Shown here: positions 1-8,904 of the stretch, one piece after another
How positions within the stretch are numbered: the first letter of the stretch is position 1
Layout: every line of letters starts with the position of its first letter
DNA from: an uncultured Eubacteriales bacterium
GTDB lineage: Bacteria; Bacillota_A; Clostridia; Christensenellales; Aristaeellaceae
NCBI GenBank assembly: GCA_902775835.1
Contig: CACYNZ010000133.1
Location: 1-9,494 of the forward strand
Length of the DNA: 9,494 nt
Reading direction: 5' to 3'
Position numbers and translations under genes: made by a program
Notes under the pieces: model-generated
What the model was told of the DNA's origin: nothing
Database searches by the model: none
What the model saw: only the letters and a program-made list of their open reading frames with translations

Positions 1-978
1 TCATTCCCACTCGATGGTGCCTGTGGGTTTTGGAGTGAGATCCATCAGAACACGGTTGACTCCCTTGACTTCAGACGTGATGCGGTTTGTGATGACTTCA
101 AGAACTTCATACGGAATACGCTCGATCGTGGCTGTCATGGCGTCTCTGGTATTGACGGCGCGGATCACGACAGGCCATTCATCCGTACGCAGGCCGTTGC
201 GGACGCCGACTGTCTTGAAATCGGGGACAATGGTGAAATACTGCCATACTTTTCCTTCGAGACCGCATTTGGCGAACTCTTCACGGAGAATAGCATCGGA
301 TTCACGCACAGCCTCGAGACGGTCTCTTGTGATGGCACCGACGCAGCGGACGCCAAGTCCGGGACCCGGGAAGGGCTGACGGTAAACCATATTATCCGGC
401 AGGCCGAGAGTGTGACCGACCACACGGACTTCGTCCTTGAAGAGGAACTTGACGGGTTCCACAAGCTCGAATTTCAGATCTTCAGGCAGACCGCCCACGT
501 TGTGATGGGCCTTGACGCCATGGGATTCCAAGATATCGGGATAGATCGTGCCCTGGGCCAGGAATTCGATATCTTCCTGCTTGCGGGCTTCTTCCTCGAA
601 GACCCGGATGAATTCAGCACCGATGATCTTCCGCTTCTGTTCAGGATCGGAAACACCGGCCAGCTTATCCAGGAAGCGGTCCACGGCATCCACATAGACC
701 AGGTTTGCGTTCATTTCATTGCGGAAGACCTGAATGACCTGCTCGGGCTCACCCTTGCGCAGGAGACCATGGTTCACGTGCACGCATACGAGCTGCTGGC
801 CGATGGCCTTGATCAGCAGTGCGGCAACCACAGAGGAATCAACACCGCCGGACAGGGCCAGAAGGACTTTCTTGCTGCCGATCTGTTCCCGCAGAGCTTT
901 CACCTGCTCATCGATAAACTGCTGGGCAAGCTCTTCGGTGGTAATACGGATCATGGATTCGGGACGGACATCTGCCAT
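1..978 (-). CDS. guaA: GMP synthase, stand-alone ATP-pyrophosphatase subunit (no glutaminase domain)
   Basis: GMP synthase adenylates XMP with ATP and replaces the adenylate with ammonia to give GMP, the last step of guanine nucleotide synthesis in the cytosol. The 325-residue protein has the N-type pyrophosphatase P-loop SGGVDSS (residues 43-49), the [10 protein letters not shown] segment (159-168), the [12 protein letters not shown] segment (200-211) that opens the C-terminal dimerisation/XMP-binding domain, and the family tail KPTGTIEWE. All parts of the synthetase half are present. Usual bacterial GuaA is about 510-525 residues, with an N-terminal class I glutamine amidotransferase. Here only about 35 residues precede the P-loop, so that domain is absent. 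The start is supported by AGGAGGT eight bases upstream; Met9 has no such support. The gene lies 24 bases after fhs and its TGA stop is at the window edge. Ammonia must come from a separate GuaA glutaminase subunit elsewhere, as in archaea, or from free ammonium; that is inference. Function is confident, quaternary arrangement is not. Confidence 0.94.
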   Translation of the reverse strand: MADVRPESMIRITTEELAQQFIDEQVKALREQIGSKKVLLALSGGVDSSVVAALLIKAIGQQLVCVHVNHGLLRKGEPEQVIQVFRNEMNANLVYVDAVDRFLDKLAGVSDPEQKRKIIGAEFIRVFEEEARKQEDIEFLAQGTIYPDILESHGVKAHHNVGGLPEDLKFELVEPVKFLFKDEVRVVGHTLGLPDNMVYRQPFPGPGLGVRCVGAITRDRLEAVRESDAILREEFAKCGLEGKVWQYFTIVPDFKTVGVRNGLRTDEWPVVIRAVNTRDAMTATIERIPYEVLEVITNRITSEVKGVNRVLMDLTPKPTGTIEWE

Positions 979-986
979 TGGATTCT

Positions 987-993
987 ACCTCCT
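987..993 (-). promoter_or_regulatory. Ribosome binding site of guaA
   Basis: On the minus strand AGGAGGT lies eight bases before the guaA ATG, inside the 24-base gap after the fhs stop. It is a near-perfect Shine-Dalgarno and decides the start. It also argues that guaA is a true separate gene and not the broken C-terminal half of a fused GuaA. Confidence 0.9.
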
Positions 994-1002
994 CGGTTTT
1001 GA

Positions 1003-2664
1003 TCAGAACAGGCCGGAAATGCGGCCGTTTTCATCCACATCGATCTTTTCTGCTGCCGGTACCTTGGGAAGTCCGGGCATGGTCATGATATCGCCTGTGA
1101 GCACAACGACGAATCCTGCGCCTGCAGACACCCGGAGCGAACGCACCTGAACGGTGAAGTCCTTCGGAGCACCGAGAAGAGCAGGGTTATCGGAGAAACT
1201 GTACTGGGTCTTGGCCACGCAGATGGGCATATTGCCGTATCCGAGCTTGGTAAGCTCATTGAGCTGCTTCAGGGCAGCAGGCGTGAAGCTGACGCCGTCG
1301 CCGTGATAGATCTTTTTCACCAGGGTCTCAATGCGTTCCTGCAGTCCGCCTTCCAGATCATAGGCAAAGGTAAAGGCTTCATGCTCGGCATCACAGAGGC
1401 GTACGACTTCCTTGGCGAGCTCTTCTGCGCCCTTGCCGCCTTCGGCCCAGTGCGTGCAGGAGATGGCGCGCACGTTCTGTTCCCTGCAGGCTTCAACAAT
1501 CGTCTCGACTTCCGCCTGGGTATCGGTGGGGAAGCAGTTGACGGCCACCACCACGGGCAGGTGGTACACATGCTGGAGATTGTTCACATGCTGCAGAAGG
1601 TTGGGCATGCCTTTTTTCAGGGCCTCGATGTTCTCGGCGGCCAGTTCGGTCTTGGCGACTCCGCCATGCATCTTCAGGGCACGGACCGTGGCAACCAGCA
1701 CAACGGCGCTGGGCGTCAGATTGGCCATGCGGCACTTGATATCCAGGAATTTCTCAGCGCCGAGATCGGCTCCGAAACCGGCTTCAGTGACCACGTAGTC
1801 CGCGCACTTGAGTGCGAGACGGGTGGCGGTGACGGAGTTGCAGCCATGGGCAATATTGGCGAAGGGACCGCCGTGCACGAAGGCAGGCGTGCCTTCCAGG
1901 GTCTGCACGAGGTTGGGCTCAATGGCGTCCTTCAGCAGGGCGGTCATGGCACCGGCAGCCTTCAGCTGTCCGGCTGTCACGGGTTCGCCGTCCATGTTGT
2001 AGCCCACAATGATGCGGGAAAGGCGTTCCTTGAGGTCCGTGATGGAGGAGGCCAGGCAGAGAATGGCCATGACTTCGGAAGCCACGGTGATGTCAAAGCC
2101 GTCTTCACGGGGCATGCCGTTCATTTTTCCGCCGAGACCGTCCACGATCTGGCGGAGCTGGCGGTCATTCATGTCCACGCAGCGCTTCCAGGTGATCCGT
2201 CTGGGATCAATGCGCAGGGCATTTCCCTGTTGAATATGGTTGTCCAGCATGGCGGCCAGCAGGTTGTTGGCGGCGCCGATGGCATGGAAGTCACCGGTGA
2301 AATGCAGGTTGATGTCTTCCATGGGCACGACCTGGGCATATCCGCCGCCGGCGGCACCGCCCTTGATGCCGAAGACAGGACCGAGGCTGGGCTCACGCAG
2401 GGCGCAGACCGCGTCCTTGCCGATGCGCCGCAGACCGTCGGTGAGACCGACCGTGGTGGTGGTCTTTCCTTCACCGGCGGGGGTGGGCGTAATGGCCGTA
2501 ACCAGGATCAGCTTGCCGTCGGGCTTGTCCGGAACCATGGCCGGATGGACCTTTGCCTTGTAACGGCCGTAGTATTCCAGGGCTTCTTCGGGAATGTGCG
2601 CTTTTTCAGCGATCTTGCCAATCGGTGAAAGTGTGGCTTTCTGAGCGATTTCAATATCTGTCAT
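1003..2664 (-). CDS. fhs: Formate--tetrahydrofolate ligase (10-formyl-THF synthetase)
   Basis: Fhs joins formate to tetrahydrofolate using ATP and gives 10-formyl-THF, the formyl donor of purine synthesis. The 553-residue protein is close to the usual 555-560. It carries the ATP-binding loop TPAGEGKT (61-68), the family signature around [13 protein letters not shown] (99-111) followed by the [12 protein letters not shown] stretch (114-125), and the second signature [12 protein letters not shown] (194-205). The C-terminus shows the expected [15 protein letters not shown] and [11 protein letters not shown] segments. The reading frame is intact, without truncation. It begins two bases after the glyA stop, so the two are probably translationally coupled. 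Its place between glyA and guaA, in an operon with an AICAR transformylase, points to a biosynthetic role: supplying formyl groups to PurH. It need not imply acetogenesis, and no Wood-Ljungdahl genes are in view. Confidence 0.98.
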   Translation of the reverse strand: MTDIEIAQKATLSPIGKIAEKAHIPEEALEYYGRYKAKVHPAMVPDKPDGKLILVTAITPTPAGEGKTTTTVGLTDGLRRIGKDAVCALREPSLGPVFGIKGGAAGGGYAQVVPMEDINLHFTGDFHAIGAANNLLAAMLDNHIQQGNALRIDPRRITWKRCVDMNDRQLRQIVDGLGGKMNGMPREDGFDITVASEVMAILCLASSITDLKERLSRIIVGYNMDGEPVTAGQLKAAGAMTALLKDAIEPNLVQTLEGTPAFVHGGPFANIAHGCNSVTATRLALKCADYVVTEAGFGADLGAEKFLDIKCRMANLTPSAVVLVATVRALKMHGGVAKTELAAENIEALKKGMPNLLQHVNNLQHVYHLPVVVAVNCFPTDTQAEVETIVEACREQNVRAISCTHWAEGGKGAEELAKEVVRLCDAEHEAFTFAYDLEGGLQERIETLVKKIYHGDGVSFTPAALKQLNELTKLGYGNMPICVAKTQYSFSDNPALLGAPKDFTVQVRSLRVSAGAGFVVVLTGDIMTMPGLPKVPAAEKIDVDENGRISGLF

Positions 2665-2666
2665 AA

Positions 2667-3917
2667 TTACACCGCCATTTCTGGGTAGAGGGGGAACTGC
2701 GAGCAGAGCTGCAGTACTTCTTCCGTGACACGTTCCTTGGTTCCTTCATAATCCCGGATGGTGTCTGTGATCCAACCGGCAATTCTGACCATTTCGTTTT
2801 CCCTGAATCCGCGGGAAGTAACGGCCGGGGTGCCCAGGCGCAGCCCGGAAGTGATAAAGGGACTGAGGGGTTCGCCGGGAATGGTGTTCTTGTTGGCGGT
2901 GATATGCACCGTGTCCAGACGCTTTTCCAGGTCCTTGCCGGTGATGTTTTCACCGGTGAGCTTGAGCAGCATGAGGTGATTGTCCGTGCCGCCGGATACG
3001 AGCTTGAGACCGCGGCCCATGAGCTCTTCAGCGAGCACAGCGGCATTCTTTACGGTCTGGAACTGATCGGCTCTGAACTTGTCCGTCATGGCTTCTCCCA
3101 GGGCCACGGCCTTGGCAGCAATGATATGCATGAGCGGGCCGCCCTGGGTGCCGGGGAAGATGGCCTTGTCAATCTGCTTGGCCAGTTCCTCGCGGCAGAG
3201 GATCATGCCGCCTCTGGGGCCGCGGAGCGTCTTGTGGGTGGTGGTGGTCACCACGTGCGCATAGGGGATGGGCGAGGGATGGGCTCCGGCGGCCACCAGG
3301 CCGGCGATATGCGCCATGTCCACCATCAGATAGGCGCCGACTTCATCGGCGATCTTTCTGCAGGCCTCGAAGTCAATGATGCGCGGATAGGCGCTTGCGC
3401 CCACCACGATCAGCTTCGGACGGCAGGAGAGGGCAAGCTCGCGCATCTTGGCATAGTCAATGGTTTCCGTGACGGGATCCACACCGTAGGGAACAATGTG
3501 GAAGTATTTGCCGGAAATGTTGACCGGTGAGCCGTGGGAGAGATGACCGCCTTCCTGCAGGTTCATGCCCATGACGGTGTCACCGGGATTGAGCAGGGCA
3601 TAGAACACGGCCAGATTGGCATTGGCACCGGAATGCGGCTGTACATTGGCATGCTCGGCACCGAAGAGCTGGCAGGCACGCTGCCGGGCAATCTCTTCCA
3701 CCTTGTCCACTTCCTGGCAGCCGCCGTAGTAGCGCTTTCCGGGGTAGCCCTCCGCGTACTTGTTGGTGAGAATGGAACCCATGGCCATGAGCACGGCAGG
3801 ACTGACAACGTTCTCGGAGGCGATCAGCTCAATGCCGTCTCTCTGGCGTTTCAGCTCCTGCCTGCATGCTTCCGCAACAGCCGGGTCAAACTGCATCAGT
3901 TCCTGAATTGAATCCAT
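2667..3917 (-). CDS. glyA: Serine hydroxymethyltransferase
   Basis: GlyA is a PLP enzyme that converts serine and tetrahydrofolate to glycine and 5,10-methylene-THF. The 416-residue length is typical. Visible landmarks are [14 protein letters not shown] substrate residues (30-39), the [15 protein letters not shown] segment (52-66), [10 protein letters not shown] (95-104), [14 protein letters not shown] (198-211) with PLP-contacting Asp200 and His203, and [14 protein letters not shown] (224-237), in which Lys229 forms the Schiff base. The C-terminal half has [15 protein letters not shown]. No key residue is missing. The gene starts 11 bases after purL and ends two bases before fhs. In this operon it can supply glycine to PurD and one-carbon units to the folate pool. 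It could also serve thymidylate and methionine synthesis, as GlyA does generally. Confidence 0.98.
   Translation of the reverse strand: MDSIQELMQFDPAVAEACRQELKRQRDGIELIASENVVSPAVLMAMGSILTNKYAEGYPGKRYYGGCQEVDKVEEIARQRACQLFGAEHANVQPHSGANANLAVFYALLNPGDTVMGMNLQEGGHLSHGSPVNISGKYFHIVPYGVDPVTETIDYAKMRELALSCRPKLIVVGASAYPRIIDFEACRKIADEVGAYLMVDMAHIAGLVAAGAHPSPIPYAHVVTTTTHKTLRGPRGGMILCREELAKQIDKAIFPGTQGGPLMHIIAAKAVALGEAMTDKFRADQFQTVKNAAVLAEELMGRGLKLVSGGTDNHLMLLKLTGENITGKDLEKRLDTVHITANKNTIPGEPLSPFITSGLRLGTPAVTSRGFRENEMVRIAGWITDTIRDYEGTKERVTEEVLQLCSQFPLYPEMAV
2670..2676 (-). promoter_or_regulatory. Imperfect ribosome binding site of fhs inside the end of glyA
   Basis: The minus strand reads GGCGGTG, then TAATT, then the fhs ATG. 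This is one mismatch from the ideal GGAGGTG at five-base spacing and lies in the last codons and stop of glyA. It is weaker than the sites in front of purD and guaA, which fits initiation by ribosomes finishing glyA. The assignment as the actual site is an inference from position and partial match. Confidence 0.55.
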
Positions 3918-3921
3918 GTTG

Positions 3922-3926
3922 CCTCC
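3922..3926 (-). promoter_or_regulatory. Ribosome binding site of glyA
   Basis: GGAGG lies four bases before the glyA ATG, directly after the purL TAA stop, so purL termination and glyA initiation share one short window. The spacing is slightly short but workable, and no other start nearby has a better site. Confidence 0.8.
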
Positions 3927-3928
3927 AT

Positions 3929-6900
3929 TTACTTTACGGTCGTGAAGTATTCCAGCCCAGCGCGGAACAGCTGCATGTCGGTGTTGCCCGGCACGTTCTT
4001 GTACAGGCCCTTGCCGATACGCTCGCTGTGTCCCATCTTGCCCAGGACCCGGCCGTCAGGGGAGGTGATGCCTTCCACAGCCAGCAGGGAGCCATTGGGG
4101 TTGAAGTGTATATCAAGCGTGGCACGGCCGTCAAGGTTCACATACTGGGTCGCGATCTGTCCGTTCTCAGTCAGGGACTTCAGTACGTCCTCCTCTGCCA
4201 GGAAGCGGCCCTCGCCGTGGGAAATGGGCACCAGGAAGGTTTCACCCACCTTGGTGTGCCGGAGCCAGGGCGAAAGGTTGGAGGCAACCCGGGTATAGAC
4301 CAGGCGTGACTGATGACGGCCGATGGTATTAAAGGAAAGTGTAGGGCAGTGGCGGTCGGTATCCATGATCCGGCCGTAGGGCACAAGCCCGAGCTTGATA
4401 AGGGCCTGGAATCCGTTGCAGATGCCGAGCATCAGACCATCCCGCTCCTCGAGGAGCTCGGTGATGGCAGCGCGCGGGCCTTCGCCGCGCAGGAACGCGG
4501 TGATGAACTTGCCGCTGCCGTCCGGTTCGTCGCCGCCGGAGAAACCGCCGGGCAGGAACACGGCCTGACAGGTGCGCACCTTTTCAGCAAATGCCTGGGA
4601 GCTGAGCTCCACATCCTGGCGGCTGAGATTGCGGATGACCAGGATTTCTCCGTCCCAGCCCTGATCCCGGGCGGTGCGGAGACTGTCATATTCGCAGTTG
4701 GTACCCGGGAAAACGGGGATCAGCATTTTGGGCTTCGCGCAGCGCACATGCGGCGCGGGGAAGGATGTGGCTTCATGGGAAAGCGTGGGCACCTCTTCCA
4801 CGTTTCCGGGAACGTTCACGGGGAATACGGGCTCCAGGGTGGCTTCCCAGTCGGCGAGCAGGGCGTTCAGCTCAAGATGTTCGCCGCCGCGCGCCATTTC
4901 ACCGGCAGCTGTGCAGCCGATGATTTCCTCGCCGGGCATGGGCTCGGTGACTTCCATCAGGAAGCAGGGGCCGGCATATCCGAACAGGGTTTCCAGGGAA
5001 ACGTCTTCCTGGAAGTTTACGCCGATTCCGTTGCCAAAGGCGCTCTTCAGGCAGGCTGCGGCAATGCCGCCCATGCCGGGCACGAGCACGGCCCGGGCGC
5101 GGCCGGATGTGATGGCCTCATGCACAGTATGGAACAGGCTGAGGAGGCTTTCCGGTTCCGGGAGTCCGCCTTCCTGCATCCGGGGACGCAGGAGCACGAC
5201 GGAATGCCCGGCTTCTTTCCACTCGCAGGACAGCACTTCGTCCGTGGTCCCGGTGGTAATGGCGAAGGACACAAGCGTGGGCGGCACGTCCAGGTTTTCA
5301 AACGTGCCGGACATGGAATCCTTTCCGCCGATGGCCGCCATGCCCAGATCCAGCTGGGCGCGGAAGGCGCCGAGCAGCGCGGAAAGCGGATCGCCCCAGC
5401 GCCTGGGATCGTGGCCGGGATGCGGGAAGTATTCCTGGAAAGTCAGATATACGTCCTCGGCGGATGCGCCGGTGGCGATGAGCCGGGCGACGGATTCCAC
5501 CACGGACAGGTATGCGCCGCGGTAGGGCTGGGCTTCCATGAGATAGGGATTGTATCCCCAGGCCATGTAGGTGCAGGCATCGGTGTGCCCGTTCTCAAGG
5601 GAGACCTTCTGGACCATGGCCTGAATGGGCGTGAGCTGGTTGACGCCGCCGAAGGGCATGAGCACGGTGCCGCTGCCGATGGTGGAGTCAAAGCGCTCGG
5701 AAAGCCCGCGCTGGGAGCAGACGTTCAGGTCACGGCAGAGTTCCCTGACGCCGGCACTGAAGCCGGCGGGAATGGCCGGCGCATAGCAGCCGTCCGGACG
5801 GGTCTTGACCTGAATATGCTTTTCCGCACCGTTGGAATTGAGGAAATCACGGCTGACATCCACAATGGTCTGGCCCTGCCAGTGCATGCGCAGCCGGGGC
5901 TCGGCTGTGACATGGGCCACGGCGGTGGCCTGCAGGTTTTCCTGATGGCTCAGCTCAAGGAAACGTTCCAGATCCTCTTTCGCCAGGACCACCGCCATGC
6001 GTTCCTGGCTCTCGGAAATGGCAAGCTCGGTGCCGTCCAGGCCTTCATATTTCTTGGGCACAAGATCCAGATTGATGTCCAGGCCGTCAGCCAGTTCGCC
6101 GATGGCCACGCTGACGCCGCCGGCGCCGAAGTCATTGCAGCGCTTGATCAGGCGGGTGGCTTCCTGGTTGCGGAACAGGCGCTGGAGCTTGCGCTCTTCC
6201 GGCGCGTTGCCCTTCTGCACTTCCGCACCGCAGGTTTCCAGGGAGTGCGCGGTATGCGACTTGGAGGAACCGGTGGCGCCGCCGCAGCCGTCACGGCCGG
6301 TGGCACCGCCCAGCAGCACCACCACGTCTCCGGGCTGGGGGACTTCACGGCGGACTGCCTTTTCCGGTGCGGCAGCCACCACGGCGCCGATCTCGAGGCG
6401 CTTGGCGGCATAGCCGGGATGATAGAGTTCAGAGACCTGGCCGGTGGCCAGACCGATCTGGTTGCCGTAGGATGAATATCCGGCGGCAGCGGTCTGGGTC
6501 AGGCGGCGCTGCGGGAGCTTTCCGGGAAGGGTTTCCTCCACGCTGCGCAGCGGGTCCGCGGCACCGGTGACGCGCATGGCCGAGTAGACATAGGCGCGTC
6601 CGGAGAGCGGATCGCGGATAGCGCCGCCGATGCAGGTGGCTGCGCCGCCGAAGGGCTCGATCTCGGTGGGATGGTTGTGCGTTTCGTTCTTGAACAGGAG
6701 CAGCCATTTTTCCGGCACGCCGTCCACATCAATGGTCATGCGCACCGTGCAGGCATTGATTTCATCGCTTTCGTCCAGCTTGGAAAGCCGGCCCTGCTTC
6801 TTCAGGGACTTGGCCGCCAGGGTGGCCAGATCCATGAGGCAGATGCTCTTCTTGTCGCCGGTCTGCTTCCGGACCTCGAGATACTGCTTCCAGGTCTTTT

Positions 6901-7627
6901 CGACTTCCGGATCCTCAAAGGACGCGCTGTCGATGTGGGTCAGGAACGTGGTGTGCCGGCAGTGGTCGGACCAGTAGGTATCGATCATCCGGATTTCCGT
7001 GATGGTGGGATTGCGCTGCTCTGTGCGGAAATAGTCCCGGCAGAAGCGCAGGTCATCCAGGTCCATGGCCAGGCCGAGGCTGGAGAGCAGGGCGGAGAGC
7101 CCGTCATCGTCCAGGTCCAGGAAGCCTTCCAGTGTGGCCACATGATCCGGACGCTCAAACTCCATGTCCAGGGAAGTGCGCGGAGCCGGGGATGCCTCCC
7201 GGGCTTCCACGGGGTTGATGAGGTGGCTGCGCAGACGTCTGCGGTCCTCATCCGTGAGCGTGCCGAAGAACTGATACAGGGTCATGCTGTGCACCCGGGG
7301 ACGTTCGCCCTGGGAGAGCATCTGAATGCACTGGGCCGCGGAATCCGCTCTCTGGTCAAACTGACCGGGCAGGTATTCCACGCACAGCTGCTCATCCGGA
7401 TGGGTGTCCGGAAGGGTTTCGTAGATTTCATCCACCTGGGGTTCGGAGAAAATGGTCTGGCAGCTGCGCTGGAACAGTTCCGGGGAAAGATCCTGGACAT
7501 CATAGACCAGGAAGATCCGGACCTGCTTCAGTCCCTGAATGCCCAGAAAGGAACGGCATTCCTGCAGAAGATTGCGGGCCTGAAGATCCAGGGGGCTGCG
7601 TTTCTCCACATAGACGCGATTGACCAT
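3929..7627 (-). CDS. purL: Phosphoribosylformylglycinamidine synthase, single-chain (clostridial clade)
   Basis: This enzyme converts FGAR, glutamine and ATP to FGAM. The 1232-residue chain carries all functions that Bacillus splits into PurS, PurL and PurQ. Residues 1-150 are the N-terminal PurS-like region, beginning [12 protein letters not shown] and containing [23 protein letters not shown] (220-227) and [15 protein letters not shown] (314-328) mark the synthetase active site. Glycine-rich segments follow at about 438-455, and a second AIRS-like half includes GGKDSMSG (767-774). The C-terminal class I amidotransferase has [11 protein letters not shown] (971-981), PGGFSGGDE (1026-1034), nucleophile Cys1070 in LGICNGFQ, and His1137 and Glu1139 in ISHGEGRF, so the triad is intact. 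The start chosen follows GGAGG six bases upstream, one base after the purD stop. An in-frame ATG 26 codons further upstream would run 77 bases into purD and is less likely. The length and N-terminus match the FGAM synthase clade known from Clostridia, bifidobacteria and streptococci. Confidence 0.98.
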   Translation of the reverse strand: MVNRVYVEKRSPLDLQARNLLQECRSFLGIQGLKQVRIFLVYDVQDLSPELFQRSCQTIFSEPQVDEIYETLPDTHPDEQLCVEYLPGQFDQRADSAAQCIQMLSQGERPRVHSMTLYQFFGTLTDEDRRRLRSHLINPVEAREASPAPRTSLDMEFERPDHVATLEGFLDLDDDGLSALLSSLGLAMDLDDLRFCRDYFRTEQRNPTITEIRMIDTYWSDHCRHTTFLTHIDSASFEDPEVEKTWKQYLEVRKQTGDKKSICLMDLATLAAKSLKKQGRLSKLDESDEINACTVRMTIDVDGVPEKWLLLFKNETHNHPTEIEPFGGAATCIGGAIRDPLSGRAYVYSAMRVTGAADPLRSVEETLPGKLPQRRLTQTAAAGYSSYGNQIGLATGQVSELYHPGYAAKRLEIGAVVAAAPEKAVRREVPQPGDVVVLLGGATGRDGCGGATGSSKSHTAHSLETCGAEVQKGNAPEERKLQRLFRNQEATRLIKRCNDFGAGGVSVAIGELADGLDINLDLVPKKYEGLDGTELAISESQERMAVVLAKEDLERFLELSHQENLQATAVAHVTAEPRLRMHWQGQTIVDVSRDFLNSNGAEKHIQVKTRPDGCYAPAIPAGFSAGVRELCRDLNVCSQRGLSERFDSTIGSGTVLMPFGGVNQLTPIQAMVQKVSLENGHTDACTYMAWGYNPYLMEAQPYRGAYLSVVESVARLIATGASAEDVYLTFQEYFPHPGHDPRRWGDPLSALLGAFRAQLDLGMAAIGGKDSMSGTFENLDVPPTLVSFAITTGTTDEVLSCEWKEAGHSVVLLRPRMQEGGLPEPESLLSLFHTVHEAITSGRARAVLVPGMGGIAAACLKSAFGNGIGVNFQEDVSLETLFGYAGPCFLMEVTEPMPGEEIIGCTAAGEMARGGEHLELNALLADWEATLEPVFPVNVPGNVEEVPTLSHEATSFPAPHVRCAKPKMLIPVFPGTNCEYDSLRTARDQGWDGEILVIRNLSRQDVELSSQAFAEKVRTCQAVFLPGGFSGGDEPDGSGKFITAFLRGEGPRAAITELLEERDGLMLGICNGFQALIKLGLVPYGRIMDTDRHCPTLSFNTIGRHQSRLVYTRVASNLSPWLRHTKVGETFLVPISHGEGRFLAEEDVLKSLTENGQIATQYVNLDGRATLDIHFNPNGSLLAVEGITSPDGRVLGKMGHSERIGKGLYKNVPGNTDMQLFRAGLEYFTTVK

Positions 7628-7628
7628 G

Positions 7629-8888
7629 TTACGCCTCCAGTGCGCGCCGTCCGATATCCCGGCGGCAGTACTTGTTCTCAAAGGTGATCCGGTCCGCCCG
7701 TTCATAGGCGGTGGAGATGGCCTGGGCCAGGGTCGGTGCGCGGCCGATGACGCCGAGCACGCGTCCGCCGTTTGTCAGAAGGCGGCCGTTTTCTTCCTTT
7801 GCCCCTGCCACATAGACCCAGGGGCGTATATCCTCGGGAATGTCAATGGGGAAGCCCTTTTCGTAGGACACGGGATAGCCCTTGCTGGCCAGAATGACGC
7901 AGCAGCAGTGATCCGTGGAGAAGCGGACATCGATCTCACTGAGCCGCTCCTCGGTGACAGCCTTCATGATGGTGAGCAGGTCTGTCTCCAGCAGCGGGAG
8001 GACCACCTGGGTCTCAGGATCGCCGAAGCGGCAGTTGTACTCGATCACTTTCGGTCCGTCAGGGGTGAGCATGAGGCCGAAGTACAGGCAGCCCTTGAAC
8101 GGCGTTCCGCGGTCTGCCATGGCACGGATGGTGGGCAGGAAGATCTCTTCCATGCACCGCTTTTCCATTTCCGGCGTGAAGTAGGGGTTCGGGGCGACCG
8201 TGCCCATGCCGCCGGTATTCAGTCCCTGATCACCGTCCATGGCGCGCTTGTGGTCCATGGAGGAGACCATGGGAATCAGGGTGTGTCCGTCCGTGAAGGC
8301 GAGCACGGAGACTTCCGGGCCGGTGAGGAAGGTTTCCATGACCACCCGGTCCCCGCTCTTGCCGAACACGTGGTTTTCCATCATGTCATGAACGGCCGCG
8401 CGGGCCTCTTCCCGGGTCTGGGCAATGATGACGCCCTTGCCGAGGGCCAGGCCGTCCGCCTTGATGACCAGCGGGAGCGCAGCGTGCTCCACATAGTCCA
8501 GCGCTTCAGCGGCGCTGGAGCAGACACAGAAGTCAGCCGTGGGAATATGATGGGCCTGCATGAGCTGCTTGGCAAAGATCTTGCTGCCTTCCAGCTGTGC
8601 AGCGGCCTTGCTGGGCCCGAAGCAGGGAATGCCGCGGCTTTCCAGCAGATCCACGCATCCAAGCACCAGGGGGTCGTCCGGAGCCACAACGGCATAGTCC
8701 ACATGATGGCTGAGCGCGAAATCCAGAATGCCGTCCAGGTCAGTGGCCTTGACGGGGACGCACTGGGCGTCCCCGGTCATGCCGCCGTTGCCGGGCAGGG
8801 CATAGATGGTCTGGACTTCCGGGTTCTTTTTCAGTGCCCGGATCAGTGCGTGTTCACGCCCGCCGGAGCCAACAACAAGCAGAGTCAT
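7629..8888 (-). CDS. purD: Phosphoribosylamine--glycine ligase (GAR synthetase)
   Basis: PurD, an ATP-grasp enzyme, joins glycine to 5-phosphoribosylamine to give GAR, the second step of de novo purine synthesis. The 419-residue length is typical of a monofunctional bacterial PurD. Motifs seen are the N-terminal VVGSGGREHA (5-14), GPSKAAAQLEGSK (91-103), the ATP-grasp lysine segment VIKADGLALGKGV (141-153), NTGGMG (224-229) and the metal/substrate segment EYNCRFGDPETQ (283-294). The loop near residue 66 reads VVAPDDPLV where many homologues have VVGPExPL; I recall this variant from clostridial PurD, and it is probably neutral. Three consecutive cysteines (328-330) sit in the C-terminal domain, with no known role. 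AGGAGG lies five bases before the ATG. The gene follows purH by 16 bases and precedes purL by one. Its glycine substrate is made by the glyA product of the same operon. Confidence 0.98.
   Translation of the reverse strand: MTLLVVGSGGREHALIRALKKNPEVQTIYALPGNGGMTGDAQCVPVKATDLDGILDFALSHHVDYAVVAPDDPLVLGCVDLLESRGIPCFGPSKAAAQLEGSKIFAKQLMQAHHIPTADFCVCSSAAEALDYVEHAALPLVIKADGLALGKGVIIAQTREEARAAVHDMMENHVFGKSGDRVVMETFLTGPEVSVLAFTDGHTLIPMVSSMDHKRAMDGDQGLNTGGMGTVAPNPYFTPEMEKRCMEEIFLPTIRAMADRGTPFKGCLYFGLMLTPDGPKVIEYNCRFGDPETQVVLPLLETDLLTIMKAVTEERLSEIDVRFSTDHCCCVILASKGYPVSYEKGFPIDIPEDIRPWVYVAGAKEENGRLLTNGGRVLGVIGRAPTLAQAISTAYERADRITFENKYCRRDIGRRALEA
7634..7638 (-). promoter_or_regulatory. Ribosome binding site of purL within the end of purD
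   Basis: GGAGG lies in the last sense codons of purD (Leu-Glu-Ala-stop), six bases before the purL ATG at 7627. The purD stop TAA is separated from that ATG by a single base. This site decides the purL start over the longer in-frame ATG at 7705 and indicates translational coupling of purD and purL. Confidence 0.85.
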
Positions 8889-8893
8889 ACAAG

Positions 8894-8899
8894 CCTCCT
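8894..8899 (-). promoter_or_regulatory. Ribosome binding site of purD
   Basis: The minus strand has AGGAGG five bases before the purD ATG, in the 16-base gap after the purH TGA. It is a perfect Shine-Dalgarno core and supports the start chosen for purD. Confidence 0.9.
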
Positions 8900-8904
8900 G
8901 AAAA

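Noticed and set aside
979..1002. Gap before guaA as a site for a promoter, riboswitch or terminator
   Set aside because: Only 24 bases, largely taken up by the ribosome binding site. No inverted repeat with a T-run is present.
1303..2628. Plus-strand open frame of 441 codons opposite fhs
   Set aside because: Same kind of antisense shadow: Gly/His-rich, no motifs, fully covered by the conserved fhs gene.
1003..2664. fhs as a marker of acetogenesis (Wood-Ljungdahl pathway)
   Set aside because: No other gene of that pathway is in view, and the operon context points to formyl supply for purines.
4313..6475. Plus-strand open frame of 720 codons opposite purL
   Set aside because: It is a mirror of GC-rich purL codons. 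The translation is rich in Gly, His and Ala with no recognisable domain, and no convincing ribosome binding site or promoter was seen. purL underneath is an intact, fully conserved gene.
7628..7705. 26-codon N-terminal extension of purL (ATG at 7705)
   Set aside because: It would overlap the end of purD by 77 bases. The ATG at 7627 has GGAGG at good spacing, and the known N-terminus of this PurL clade begins close to the VYVEK segment.
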